Of a stretch of 64,000 nt of DNA, positions 19,442-27,155 are shown in pieces. Location: NCBI RefSeq assembly GCF_022701295.1, contig NZ_CP033204.1, positions 3,286,001 through 3,350,000 of the forward strand. The letters run 5' to 3'. Each line of letters starts with the position of its first letter. The stretch's first letter is position 1. The notes below the pieces were generated by a model. It had not been told where the DNA came from. It made no database searches and was given only the letters and a program-made list of their open reading frames with translations. This DNA comes from Sphingopyxis sp. YF1. Its GTDB lineage: Bacteria; Pseudomonadota; Alphaproteobacteria; Sphingomonadales; Sphingomonadaceae. The translations under genes and the position numbers were made by a program.

Positions 19442-19902
19442 TTCCTCTCGATCCGCGCGGCGAAACAGCCGTGCGCGGCATTATGCGCATCGATATAGGC
19501 AATGCCGCCATCGGCGAACAGGTCGCGGATTGCGGCATCGGCCTCGCCCGGTCCGGCAAGCCGCGCGGCCTGCAGCATGCCCGCGGCGTCGAAAGCACGC
19601 AGCGCCAGCGTGCGCCCTTCGAACAGCGGCGGCACCGCGTCGACGAAACGCGCCGGCCGGGCGTCCCGCCCGACATAGATGGCATAGGCGCTGCGATAGG
19701 GGGTCGCGACGTCGTGGCTGACATGATGGAGCAGGATCAGTTCGTCGCCCGCGCGGGCATCCGCGAGGCTGATCCGGCACGGAAAGCCGCGATCGGCCGC
19801 CGCGGCCACACGCCGTGCGCCGCGTTCGGCCAGTTCGGCGTCGCCCAGCGCGAACAGCGGCGCAAAGGGGGCGGGATCGAGCCCGGTTATCGCATAGGTC
19901 AT
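19438..19902 (-). CDS. DUF1203 family protein
   Basis: A 154-residue cytoplasmic protein of the DUF1203 family, recognisable by the opening YAITGLDPAPFAPLFALGDAEL, the central CRISLADARAGDELILLHHVSHDVATPYRSAYAIYV and the end YIDAHNAAHGCFA. No activity is established for the family. It is the first gene of a two-gene operon with ada, overlapping by four bases, so alkylation-inducible expression is a reasonable inference. In other proteobacteria the family also appears near Ada or AraC-type regulators. Confidence 0.8.
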   Translation of the reverse strand: MTYAITGLDPAPFAPLFALGDAELAERGARRVAAAADRGFPCRISLADARAGDELILLHHVSHDVATPYRSAYAIYVGRDARPARFVDAVPPLFEGRTLALRAFDAAGMLQAARLAGPGEADAAIRDLFADGGIAYIDAHNAAHGCFAARIERN

Positions 19903-20286
19903 GAGGGGGTCCTTTCACAGCGTCGGAACCCTTTTGCCCGGGTACGGCGATGCGTGCGTCCCGATGCTTGCGTTCAAAACCCGGGGGGCGGCGGACGGCC
20001 GGATCGGCAGCTTCGGGGTGGTGAGCCGCGATGGCCTTGTTTCATCGTCCCGGGTTGGGTGCGGCCGGGCAAGCGCCGCGCGGCATTTCCAAAGTTCAGC
20101 AAAATTCAGCCCTGCGCGCGTCCCCGATCGGGACCTCGCGCCTGCCGGGCAGCGACCGCTTTTATCCGCCAAATGAAGAAGCCGGACGAAGGCTGACACA
20201 GCCGGATAATATAGGAAAGGCCTATTTGCGGGCGATGCCCGCCATGGGGTGGAAAGCGGACGTTCCCGCCTGACTTCGTCATCCCG
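19903..20286. other. Intergenic region, no gene seen
   Basis: About 380 bases between the DUF1203-ada operon start and the mobile element. No open frame here has protein-like composition. It should contain the promoter of the reverse-strand operon, but I could not pick convincing -35/-10 boxes or an Ada box. The right edge (20278-20295) is the left part of a CCCGGACTTGATCCGGG-type palindrome split by the element. Confidence 0.5.
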
Positions 20287-20320
20287 GACTTGATCGGCGA
20301 TTATCCCCTTGAAACAAGTA
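20287..20320 (+). repeat. Left end of IS1595-family element: target duplication plus terminal inverted repeat
   Basis: GACTTGATC (20287-20295) is repeated exactly at 23310-23318. The inner terminal repeat starts GGCGATTATCCCCTT (20296-20310) and continues to ACAAGTA at 20314-20320. Compared with the inverted right end it matches at 21 of 25 positions. IS1595 members make 8-bp duplications; one further shared base explains the 9. Confidence 0.85.
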
Positions 20321-20337
20321 GCCCCTACGGCTATACG
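20309..20337 (+). promoter_or_regulatory. Transposase promoter embedded in the left terminal repeat
   Basis: TTGAAA (20309-20314) and TATACG (20332-20337) with exactly 17 bases between them. The predicted transcription start, about 7 bases on, coincides with the transposase ATG at 20344, so the message would be leaderless. Confidence 0.65.
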
Positions 20338-20343
20338 ATTCGC

Positions 20344-21219
20344 ATGAGCAAAGCACCTACCCTTCGCCAGTTTATGGACCGCTTCCCGACTGAGGATTCG
20401 TGTCTCGACCACCTCATGCGTGTCCGCTTCGGTGACCGGCATGACTGTGGCGGTTGCGGCAAGAGCGCACATTTCTACCGGGTCGCGAAGCGTCGGTCCT
20501 ACGCTTGCGAATATTGCGGGCATCAGGTCTACCCGACGGCTGGCACCCCGTTTGACCGGACCCGAACGCCGCTGCGCGACTGGTTCTTCGTCATGTTCCT
20601 GTTCTGCACGTCGCGCCACGGTGTTGCCGCCAAGGAGGTCGAACGCCAGCTAGGCGTCACCTACAAAACGGCATGGCGTATGTGCCACCAGATCCGGGAA
20701 TACATGGGGTCGCTGGATAGCGACGACCCGCTGGGCGGCATGGGTGAGACGGTTGAGATCGATGAGACGATTGTCGGCGGTTCGGTGTCCGGCAAAGGCA
20801 ATGGCTACATGGGCAACAAGACCGTTGTCGTTGGGATGCTCGAACGTCGCGGCGAACTCATCACCCGCGTTGTCACTAGCCGGACCAAGTTTGCCATGCA
20901 CAACCTGATCCAGCAGCACGTTCTTCCCGGCACCCGTATCAGCACCGACGAAATGGGTGGTTACAAGGACATCGACCGGAAGGGCTACAGCCACATCAAG
21001 GTCAACCACAATCGCGGTCAGTATGCGACCAAGGATGGGGCGGGAGTGAACGCGATTGAGGGCTTCTGGGCGCAGCTAAAGCGCGGGATCAACGGCACCC
21101 ATATCCACGTCAGCCGTCAACATCTTCCGAAGTATCTTGGAGAGTTTGAGTTTCGCTGGAACATGCGTCAGACGCCTCACCTGATGCTTGATCGTCTGCT
21201 GGTTTCTTTTTCCCGGTAA
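20344..21219 (+). CDS. IS1595 family transposase (ISXO2-like)
   Basis: A 291-residue DDE-type transposase. The N-terminal zinc ribbon has Cys35, Cys38 (CGGC), Cys55 and Cys58 (CEYC), followed by the helix-turn-helix GVAAKEVERQLGVTYKTAWRMCHQIRE typical of IS1595. Catalytic acidic residues are visible in VEIDETIVGG and RISTDEMGGY, and the third block NAIEGFWAQLKRGINGTHIHVS shows the N..E...LKR pattern of the family. The C-terminus (FEFRWNMRQ) is complete. The ATG at 20344 is preferred over upstream in-frame starts, which lie inside the terminal repeat; it coincides with the start predicted from the promoter. Length and motifs indicate a functional enzyme. Confidence 0.95.
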   Translation: MSKAPTLRQFMDRFPTEDSCLDHLMRVRFGDRHDCGGCGKSAHFYRVAKRRSYACEYCGHQVYPTAGTPFDRTRTPLRDWFFVMFLFCTSRHGVAAKEVERQLGVTYKTAWRMCHQIREYMGSLDSDDPLGGMGETVEIDETIVGGSVSGKGNGYMGNKTVVVGMLERRGELITRVVTSRTKFAMHNLIQQHVLPGTRISTDEMGGYKDIDRKGYSHIKVNHNRGQYATKDGAGVNAIEGFWAQLKRGINGTHIHVSRQHLPKYLGEFEFRWNMRQTPHLMLDRLLVSFSR

Positions 21220-21546
21220 CAGGGGGACCGCCATGCACCATGGCGGATAGCAGTCGGTCGAAGCGGTCATTGGGATCGTCGGTCATCTGCCAGATATAGC
21301 ATGGATCGGGCTGCGCGGTAACCCTTGCGGTATTCTGATACCTGTGGTATTGAGATACCCGTTATGGGAAAACTGATTTGCCAGACTAGCAACCTTGGTT
21401 TGATGCATGTTGTCCTGCTTCCAACGATCACCGTGGGTGCAATTCGTAACCCTTTTCGGAAGGATGATTTGCTGACACTGTCGGTTGGATTTCAGTGGGG
21501 ATGCTGGAGTCTTGACGCTAGCTGGACCTTCGAGGTCTCCCATAGG
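21220..21546. other. Non-coding or weakly coding stretch inside the mobile element
   Basis: Follows the transposase. It includes a CCGCCATG/CATGGCGG palindrome at about 21230-21245 and the paired dyads at 21329-21359. A forward frame from ATG 21364 to 21597 (78 residues, ending CAKC) has partly protein-like composition, but it overlaps the reverse gene 21547-21729 and has no clear ribosome-binding site; I do not call it. Confidence 0.4.
21329..21359. promoter_or_regulatory. Two tandem operator-like dyads
   Basis: GGTATTCTGATACC (21329-21342) and GGTATTGAGATACC (21346-21359): each is a GGTAT/ATACC dyad and the pair repeats at 17 bases. Such phased dyads often bind a dimeric repressor. No repressor gene is evident in the element. 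Confidence 0.45.
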
Positions 21547-21729
21547 TCACTTCTTCATTCGGTAGTCCGCAATATCCTCCCATGCGCGAAGTGCTGAGGT
21601 TTCCGAACGGCCTTCTTGAATCAGTCTTTCGCCGTCGTACTCGCCGCTCGCTACCCAAACAGTCTTGCGACGCTGATAAGTGCTGACGTCGTGGGGTCTC
21701 CCTCCGACATATACGATATGTACGCCCAT
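21547..21729 (-). CDS. Small hypothetical protein carried by the mobile element
   Basis: Encodes 60 residues, MGVHIVYVGGRPHDVSTYQR at the start and RAWEDIADYRMKK at the end. No family recognised. The ATG at 21729 follows GGGAGGGAG about 10 bases upstream on the reverse strand. The longer open frame upstream is Cys/Arg-rich and does not look like protein. The product is small, charged and soluble; a DNA- or protein-binding accessory role cannot be excluded. It is divergent from the exported protein gene, with about 245 bases between them. Confidence 0.5.
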   Translation of the reverse strand: MGVHIVYVGGRPHDVSTYQRRKTVWVASGEYDGERLIQEGRSETSALRAWEDIADYRMKK

Positions 21730-21973
21730 AAAGCCCGCTCCCTCCCTGTGGGGCTTCTGGCATGGACTTTCGGTCGCCTTCAACCTACATCCGCTCTGTC
21801 GCCTTCGGTCTCGTAAGCCGTCTGCGATGCACTGAACGTGCTGAGCACGGGTCCGCTCTGTCGGGCGGCCCACGAAATAAAACACCCTCACGGGGAATAC
21901 GTGGGGCGTGCTCGCCCGTGCTCGCACGTTACGAACCACCCGGCACCAGCCGGGGCGAGCGGGGGAAATTGTC

Positions 21974-22576
21974 GTGAAAACTATTGCTAAGATCGCATTG
22001 GCCGCAGCGGCCCTTTCGATCACGCCTGTTGCCGTTGCGCAATCGGACCCGATGGCGAAATACCGGAAGAAACTGATGGAGCGCGGCGAGGCCGACTATG
22101 CCCGCGCTGTCACGGTTCTAGACGACGACATGGAGACGATTGCCATCATCAGCACAGAGCGTGCAGGAAGGACCAAGGGCCATATCCCCATGGGTGAGGG
22201 CGACGTCATGTTGCGGGCGGGGATTAACAAGGAGACTGGCGCGACGCTGTTCCAGATCACCGCAAGCATCGGCTATTGGGGTGACTGGCGATTCTATTCC
22301 CTCGGTAGTTATTCGACCCCCGCTGGGCCAGTGGGGGTCACCCCTCGCGTCATCAGTCGGGACGTGATTACCTGCATGGCCGGTTGCAAATATCAGGAGA
22401 CTGTTGCCGTGGATGTCGATATCCAGACCCTTGAACTGATTGCCGCGTCAGGTGAGCCATGGCGTTTCAGATTTCAGGGTCGTGGACCGGTTTGGAACGA
22501 AGAGATGAATCCGGCGGAGGTCAAGGCTCTATTGGCGGCGGTATCGCGCTATAAGGCGGGACGCGGGCTGAGTTAG
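21974..22576 (+). CDS. Passenger gene: exported protein of unknown function
   Basis: Encodes 200 residues from a GTG start that has GGGGGAA about 8 bases upstream and gives a clear signal peptide (MKTIAKIALAAAALSITPVA, then VAQ, cut near 23). The mature protein begins SDPMAKYRKKLMERGEADYARA and contains a beta-rich central part (TLFQITASIGYWGDWRFYSL) and a CMAGC pair that could form a disulphide. No family recognised. It is inside the IS1595 element and ends converging on, and overlapping by four bases, the membrane protein gene. Its presence as cargo with an export signal is the notable point. Confidence 0.65.
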   Translation: MKTIAKIALAAAALSITPVAVAQSDPMAKYRKKLMERGEADYARAVTVLDDDMETIAIISTERAGRTKGHIPMGEGDVMLRAGINKETGATLFQITASIGYWGDWRFYSLGSYSTPAGPVGVTPRVISRDVITCMAGCKYQETVAVDVDIQTLELIAASGEPWRFRFQGRGPVWNEEMNPAEVKALLAAVSRYKAGRGLS

Positions 22577-23247
22577 GGCGGGGACAGGAAACGCGGTTGT
22601 TCGTTGGTCAGTTTTGCATAGTTCACCAGCGCGTCTCGGCTGACGGTCGAATATTCGTCCCGACCGACCAGATGAAAAGTCAGCGCGAGACGGGGGTTCT
22701 TGTCACGTGAGAACGGCTCTAAAACAGCCAGCTTTCCCGTTTTCACGTCCCGCCCCATGCGCTCAGCCAATGCCTTAACTACGCCCGGAGCATTGGCCGG
22801 GTAATCTTTGGCTGGTAGCTTTCCGACCCACAAATACGCCGCCTGCCACACTTTCATCTGGTCGACATTCCGCCAGTATTCCAATTCTTCGTCTGTTGCT
22901 TGGGTTTCCTTGCGATAACGAGATGGACGGGCGAAGAATTGATCCGGCGCTATCGGCGCGTACTTCGCAGGGGCTGTCGTCTGAGTTTCTCGTGTCGGTG
23001 GTCGCCGCACCAGATATAGGACTGCACCATACAGGACGCAGAACGTCAGAAGCCAAAGCACGATCCCCAAGTCGCCCCCGGAAACATGGGCTTTGAGGAA
23101 ATCCCCCATACTGTTGGCGGCGGCGTCTAGCACACCCCACCTGTCAATGACCTTTGTGACGAAATAGCCAATTCCACCTGTGATCGGAATGGCGGCAACC
23201 GAAACAAATTTGTCCCTTTTAGCTTTCGTTTTTGATAGTTCCCCCAT
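22573..23247 (-). CDS. Passenger gene: membrane protein of unknown function
   Basis: Encodes 224 residues with two predicted membrane segments near the N-terminus, at about 16-35 (VSVAAIPITGGIGYFVTKVI) and 61-79 (GIVLWLLTFCVLYGAVLYLV), then a soluble region of about 140 residues with Trp/Tyr-rich stretches (EELEYWRNVDQMKVWQAAYLWVG). The C-terminal part (FSRDKNPRLALTFHLVGRDEYSTVSRDALVNYAKL) is hydrophilic. No known family. The layout recalls small cargo membrane proteins but gives no function. Its start lies 38 bases inside the right terminal repeat, so transcription probably begins within or next to the repeat. Confidence 0.65.
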   Translation of the reverse strand: MGELSKTKAKRDKFVSVAAIPITGGIGYFVTKVIDRWGVLDAAANSMGDFLKAHVSGGDLGIVLWLLTFCVLYGAVLYLVRRPPTRETQTTAPAKYAPIAPDQFFARPSRYRKETQATDEELEYWRNVDQMKVWQAAYLWVGKLPAKDYPANAPGVVKALAERMGRDVKTGKLAVLEPFSRDKNPRLALTFHLVGRDEYSTVSRDALVNYAKLTNEQPRFLSPP

Positions 23248-23284
23248 CCGGCCCGCATACCAGCGGTTGTGGCCTTAGTCACGA

Positions 23285-23318
23285 TACTTGTCCGAAGGGG
23301 ATAATTGCCGACTTGATC
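23285..23318 (-). repeat. Right end of IS1595-family element: terminal inverted repeat plus target duplication
   Basis: TACTTGT (23285-23291) and AAGGGGATAATTGCC (23295-23309) are the inverted counterpart of the left end, followed by the direct repeat GACTTGATC (23310-23318). Beyond it GGGATCC continues the interrupted palindrome. Confidence 0.85.
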
Positions 23319-23336
23319 CGGGATCCATAGCAGTCT

Positions 23337-23377
23337 CGAAGTCATGGACCCCGGATCAAGTCCGGGGTGACGACGAA
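23337..23377. repeat. Palindrome, family D (CCCCGGATCAAGTCCGGGG type)
   Basis: Related to the sequence into which the neighbouring element inserted: restoring the target by removing the element and one duplicate gives CCCGGACTTGATCCGGG, the inverse of the core here. The two units form an inverted pair around the CATAGCAGTCTCGAAGTCATG linker. Confidence 0.65.
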
Positions 23378-23405
23378 AGACAGACCCGCAGCCTGTCGAA
23401 GCGGT

Positions 23406-23562
23406 CCCATTCCTCCCTGTCGCGCAGCGATGGGGAGGTGGCAGTGCGAAGCGCTGACGGAGGGGCCGACGCCGTCAAGCGTCGCACGGCCTTTCAGCCC
23501 CTCCACCACTCGCTGCGCGAGCGGTCCCCCTCCCCATGGCCTGCGGCCACAGGGAGGATTTA
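23406..23562. repeat. Long intergenic inverted repeat, family E
   Basis: Begins CATTCCTCCCTGTCGCGCAG and ends in CTGCGGCCACAGGGAGG, with GGGGAGG/CCTCCCC arms and an inner GAAGCGCTGACGGAGGGG versus CCCCTCCACCACTCGC pair. It contains no gene. This is another dispersed-element type in the 650-base gene-free space between the IS element and the DUF2306 gene. Confidence 0.55.
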
Positions 23563-23599
23563 TGTCTGCAACCGGTCGATTGCTGCCATGAGTGTCGCA

Positions 23600-23757
23600 C
23601 CGACCGGTAACTTCCGAAATGGGTTGGTGAGCGGACCGCGTCCATTTCCGGTCATCCCGGCGAAAGCCGGGGTCCATTGCAGAAACACGCCAGGTTCGTG
23701 TCGGCATTCTGGGCCCCGGCTTTCGCCGGGGTGCACATCTCTATCGGCGACTATCGG
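23600..23757. repeat. Mosaic palindrome, family B, second copy
   Basis: Shares GAGCGGACCGCG, GTCATCCCGGCGA, GTCCATTGCAGAAACACGCC, GTTCGTGTCGGCA and TGCACATCTCT with the reverse complement of 3985-4245, and in part with 54376-54500. Two hairpins (CCCGGCGAAAGCCGGG and CCCCGGCTTTCGCCGGGG) lie about 60 bases apart. Confidence 0.75.
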
Positions 23758-23960
23758 TCGCATGCTGCCGTTCTCCGTCGCAATCACGGTCAATGACCCG
23801 TTGGGACGGAAAGCTGTCCCATAACCCTCGCCATACCAAAAGTGTCGGTTCCCGCCCGAAAACCGCCATCGCCCAGCCCCCGAACCGTATTGCTGTATTA
23901 TTACATTGACACACTATCGTTCGTGCGCCACGCTTCCCTTCCAATCGGGGAGTCCGCAAC

Positions 23961-24782
23961 ATGGCGACGATCGACGCTTCCTTCGCACCCGGCCGACCGG
24001 CGCGCGGCACCGACTGGCTCGGGCGCGCGGCGACCTTCTGCTATCTGGCGATCGCGGCGGGGCAATTGCTGTTCACCGCCTTCATCCTGCTCTTCTATTA
24101 CCCGTCCGCGCTGTCGGGCGATTTCGCGGCGTGGAACACCAAACCGCTGATCAAGGGCTTCGTGCCGGGCGATGCGGCGGGAAATCTCTTCTTCGCGGTG
24201 CATGTGCTGATGGCGGCGCTGATCACCTTCGGCGGGCTCGTCCAGCTCATCCCCGCGATTCGCACGCGCCGCCCGGCGCTCCATCGCTGGAACGGGCGGC
24301 TCTATATGCTCAGCGCGCTGGCGCTCGCGCTCGGCGGATTATGGCTGACATGGGGGCGCGGCACCTGGCTGAACCTTCCCGGCGCCTTCGGCATCACGCT
24401 CGACGCGCTGCTGATCCTCGGCTTTGGCTGGCTGGCGTGGCGGAGCGCCCGCGCGCAGCGTTTCGCCGCGCATCGGCGCTGGGCGATCCGCCTGTTCGTC
24501 GTCGCGAGCGCGGTGTGGTTCATGCGCGTCGGCTATATGGCGTGGGGGATCGCCACCGGCGGCGCGGGAATCGGCAAGGCGATGGACGGCCCCTTCGACC
24601 TGTTCCTCGCCTTTGCCAACTCGCTGCTGCCGCTCGCGGTCGCCGAACTCTATCTGCGCGCCGGCGCGCGCGGCACCCCCGCGGCCAGAAAGGGCGTTGC
24701 AGCGCTGCTTGCGCTCGCCGGCCTCGTCATCCTTGCCGGCAGCGCGGGGGCATGGATGATGATGTGGAGCCCCTATATCTGA
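23961..24782 (+). CDS. DUF2306 family multi-pass membrane protein
   Basis: A 273-residue inner-membrane protein with seven or so hydrophobic segments: near 21-45 (FCYLAIAAGQLLFTAFILLFYY), 70-95 (FFAVHVLMAALITFGGLVQL), 115-130, 138-155, 172-190, 212-232 and 245-265. The LHRWNGRLYMLSALALALGG stretch and AAHRRWAIRLF motif are characteristic of the DUF2306 (predicted membrane protein) family, which has conserved histidines resembling haem ligands. No activity is established. It stands alone between intergenic repeats and a protease gene that starts 46 bases later and may be cotranscribed. Confidence 0.8.
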   Translation: MATIDASFAPGRPARGTDWLGRAATFCYLAIAAGQLLFTAFILLFYYPSALSGDFAAWNTKPLIKGFVPGDAAGNLFFAVHVLMAALITFGGLVQLIPAIRTRRPALHRWNGRLYMLSALALALGGLWLTWGRGTWLNLPGAFGITLDALLILGFGWLAWRSARAQRFAAHRRWAIRLFVVASAVWFMRVGYMAWGIATGGAGIGKAMDGPFDLFLAFANSLLPLAVAELYLRAGARGTPAARKGVAALLALAGLVILAGSAGAWMMMWSPYI

Positions 24783-24828
24783 CGGCGCACCGCTTGCCTT
24801 CGCGCCGCACCCGACTAGGTTGCGCGCC

Positions 24829-26370
24829 ATGACCCGCCTGATCGCGCTGCTGCTCGCCCTTCTCTCGCTCACCCTTCCGGCGCGCGCCGCCGACGATATC
24901 AGCGCCGCGTCGCGCAGCGTCGTGCGCGTCGTCACCGTCGCGATGGTCGACGGCGAGGTCGTCGGTTTCGGCCATGGCAGCGGCATCGCCATCTCGCCGA
25001 CGCGAATCGTCACCAATGCGCATGTCGTCGAATCGGCGGTGCGCTATCCCGGCAATGTCGCGCTGGGCGTCGTCCCGTCGGAGGGCCAGAAAAGCTATGC
25101 CGCCAAGCTGATCGCGATCGACACCAAGCGCGATCTTGCGCTGATCGAGATGACCGAAGGCCGCGTGCCCGCCGCGGCGCTCTACGTCGGCCCCTTCGAA
25201 TCGGGCGCCGACGTCGTCGCGCTGGGCTATCCCGGCAATGTCGACCTGGCGACCGCGCGCAGTTCGGCCGACTATATCACCCCGCGCACCCCGGTGCGCA
25301 GCGAGGGCAATCTGTCGAACATGCAGGCGATCGACGGCATCGCGAGCCTCGTCCACACCGCCAAGATCGCGCGCGGCAATTCGGGCGGCCCGCTGGTCGA
25401 TGGCTGCGGCCGTGTCGTCGGCATCAACACCTTCATCACGCGCGCCGACGACGGCGATTCGCCCTTCGCCTTCGCGATATCGAACCGCGAGCTCACGCGC
25501 TTCCTGACCGATGCCGGACAGAGCTTCACGAGCATCGGCACCGCGTGCCTGTCGCTCGCCGACGCCGATGCCCGCGACCGTGCGGCGCTCGACGCCAGCG
25601 CGCGCGCCGCGGCGCAGGCCAATGCCGCAAAGGATGCCGCCACCCGGCTCGACCGCGAATTGCGCACCGCCCGCGCCGAACAGGATGCGCTCGCCGCGCG
25701 CGAGAATCGCATCGCGCTCGCCGGCGTCCTCTTCGTCATCGGTGCACTCGCCGCCGGGGCAGGGCTGATGTTCTACGGCCAGAAGAATCTGCGCAACGCG
25801 AAGATCGCGGGTGGCGCGGGCGCGGTGCTGATCCTCGCCGCCGCGATCCTCTTCCTCACCCGTCCCTCGGCGCAGGCCGACCTGCCCGCCGACGGGCCCG
25901 ACGCCGACGGCAATGCGACCTTGCCCGCCGCGCTCGCCGAGGGCCGGCTGCTCTGCACCATCCGCCCCGACCGCAGCCGCATCACCATTTCCGAAACCCC
26001 CGACGTACCCGTGACGATCGGCAAGGACGGCTGCGTCAACGGCCGCACCCAATATGCGCAAGGGGCCGACGGACGCTGGCAGCGCATCCTGGTTCCCAAC
26101 GAAGAGGCGACGGTGACGATCGCCTCGATCGACCAGGCCGGGCGCGAATATCGCGTCGATCATTATCTGCTCGATGCCGAAACGATGGCGAAGGCGCGCG
26201 AGGTGCGTGCGGGCGTCGCGATCAAGGGGTGCAGCGCCAACCCCGACCAGCTGGCGGCGCTCGCGACGCAGCAGGACGCGATCCGCTCGGTGCTGCCCGC
26301 GAGCCCCAACGAACGGCTGGTCTACGAATGCCAGAAGCTCGCGGCGGGCGCCGCGGCTCCGGCGCCCTAG
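24829..26370 (+). CDS. Membrane-anchored trypsin-like (S1C) serine protease
   Basis: A 513-residue exported serine protease. Signal peptide MTRLIALLLALLSLTLPARA is followed by the protease domain with the triad His in TNAHVV (about residue 63), Asp in KRDLALIEM (about 100) and Ser in ARGNSGGPLVDG (about 182). After an Ala-rich coiled stretch (about 245-290) come two hydrophobic segments (AGVLFVIGALAAGAGLMFYG and GGAGAVLILAAAILFLT) and a C-terminal soluble region of about 150 residues with two Cys that may pair. There is no PDZ domain, so it is not DegP-like in regulation. Start at 24829 is the ATG giving the signal peptide; the TTG three codons earlier is less likely. Confidence 0.85.
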   Translation: MTRLIALLLALLSLTLPARAADDISAASRSVVRVVTVAMVDGEVVGFGHGSGIAISPTRIVTNAHVVESAVRYPGNVALGVVPSEGQKSYAAKLIAIDTKRDLALIEMTEGRVPAAALYVGPFESGADVVALGYPGNVDLATARSSADYITPRTPVRSEGNLSNMQAIDGIASLVHTAKIARGNSGGPLVDGCGRVVGINTFITRADDGDSPFAFAISNRELTRFLTDAGQSFTSIGTACLSLADADARDRAALDASARAAAQANAAKDAATRLDRELRTARAEQDALAARENRIALAGVLFVIGALAAGAGLMFYGQKNLRNAKIAGGAGAVLILAAAILFLTRPSAQADLPADGPDADGNATLPAALAEGRLLCTIRPDRSRITISETPDVPVTIGKDGCVNGRTQYAQGADGRWQRILVPNEEATVTIASIDQAGREYRVDHYLLDAETMAKAREVRAGVAIKGCSANPDQLAALATQQDAIRSVLPASPNERLVYECQKLAAGAAAPAP

Positions 26371-27155
26371 GGCAGGCCATCGACCCAGCGCGTCAGGATC
26401 GCCTGCGCGGGCGCGGTATAGGCGAGTTCGTGCCCCGCGCCGGCGACGCGTTCGACCGTCGCGTCGGGCCGCGCCTGCCGCAGGCGCACCAGATTGTCGG
26501 GGGTCACCAGCGTATCGGCGTCGCCGTGCATCAGGAATAGCGGCGCACCGACCTTCGGCAGTTTCGCCGCATTGTCGAAACGGTCGCGCACCAGCCACCG
26601 CGGGATGAGCGGAAGCTGACGCTGCACGACCGACGGCAGGTCGGAAAGCCCCGACACCAGCATCAGCGCCGCGACCCGGTGCCGCACCGCCATTTCGGTC
26701 GCGGGCCCCGATCCGATCGAATTGCCGACGACGACGATGTCGCGCGCCGCGACGCCCGCTTCGGCGAGCCAGCGCATCGCGGCGTCGCCGTCGCGGTACA
26801 GCCCCGTCTCGTCGGGGCTCCCCGGATTGCCGCCGTAGCCGCGATATTCGGCGAGCAGCAGCCCATGTCCCGCCGCGGCCGGCCCGCGCATCGCCTGAAT
26901 CGCGCCGTCGAGATTGTCGCCATTGCCGTGAAAGAAGAGGATCGTCTTCCGCCCCGGCTGCGCCGGGCGGTAGAAGGCGGCGAGGCGCAGCCCGTCGACG
27001 GTCCGGCTGTGGACGAGGCGGAAACCCTCCGGGGCCGCGGCGGGATATTGCGCGGGCGCCGGAAACAGCAGGCGGCGCTGCTGCGTGTAGAGCAGCGCGG
27101 TCGCCGCGAGCAGAAGGGCGAGCAGAACCAGCGCCGAGCGGAGCGCAACCTTCAC
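26367..27155 (-). CDS. Alpha/beta hydrolase (membrane-anchored, lysophospholipase/BEM46 type)
   Basis: A 262-residue alpha/beta hydrolase with an N-terminal anchor (LRSALVLLALLLAATALLYT). The fold markers are LFFHGNGDNLDG (oxyanion HG), EYRGYGGNPGSP, the nucleophile elbow VVGNSIGSGPA (Ser within GNSIG), the acid in LMHGDADTLVTP and the histidine in GAGHELAYTAP. These match the Bem46/alpha-beta hydrolase family of peripheral-membrane serine hydrolases. The GTG start at 27155 overlaps the upstream kinase stop (GTGA), so translation is coupled. The C-terminus overlaps the convergent protease gene by four bases. The substrate is unknown. Confidence 0.85.
   Translation of the reverse strand: MKVALRSALVLLALLLAATALLYTQQRRLLFPAPAQYPAAAPEGFRLVHSRTVDGLRLAAFYRPAQPGRKTILFFHGNGDNLDGAIQAMRGPAAAGHGLLLAEYRGYGGNPGSPDETGLYRDGDAAMRWLAEAGVAARDIVVVGNSIGSGPATEMAVRHRVAALMLVSGLSDLPSVVQRQLPLIPRWLVRDRFDNAAKLPKVGAPLFLMHGDADTLVTPDNLVRLRQARPDATVERVAGAGHELAYTAPAQAILTRWVDGLP

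Larger units (their letters stand above)
20296..23309 (+). mobile_element. IS1595-family insertion element with passenger genes, 3014 bp
   Basis: Bounded by 25-bp imperfect terminal inverted repeats (20296-20320 and 23285-23309) and flanked by an exact short direct repeat (GACTTGATC). It carries an IS1595/ISXO2-type transposase (20344-21219) plus a small reverse gene (21547-21729), an exported protein (21974-22576) and a membrane protein (22573-23247). IS1595 relatives with cargo (transporter-IS type) are known, so cargo beyond the transposase is consistent. The interior is less GC-rich than flanking DNA, supporting foreign origin. The frame and catalytic motifs of the transposase look intact, so the element may be mobile. 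Confidence 0.88.

Noticed and set aside
21364..21597. 78-residue forward frame in the mobile element
   Set aside because: Partly protein-like but has no clear ribosome-binding site, overlaps the reverse gene at 21547-21729 and ends in a Cys-rich tail.
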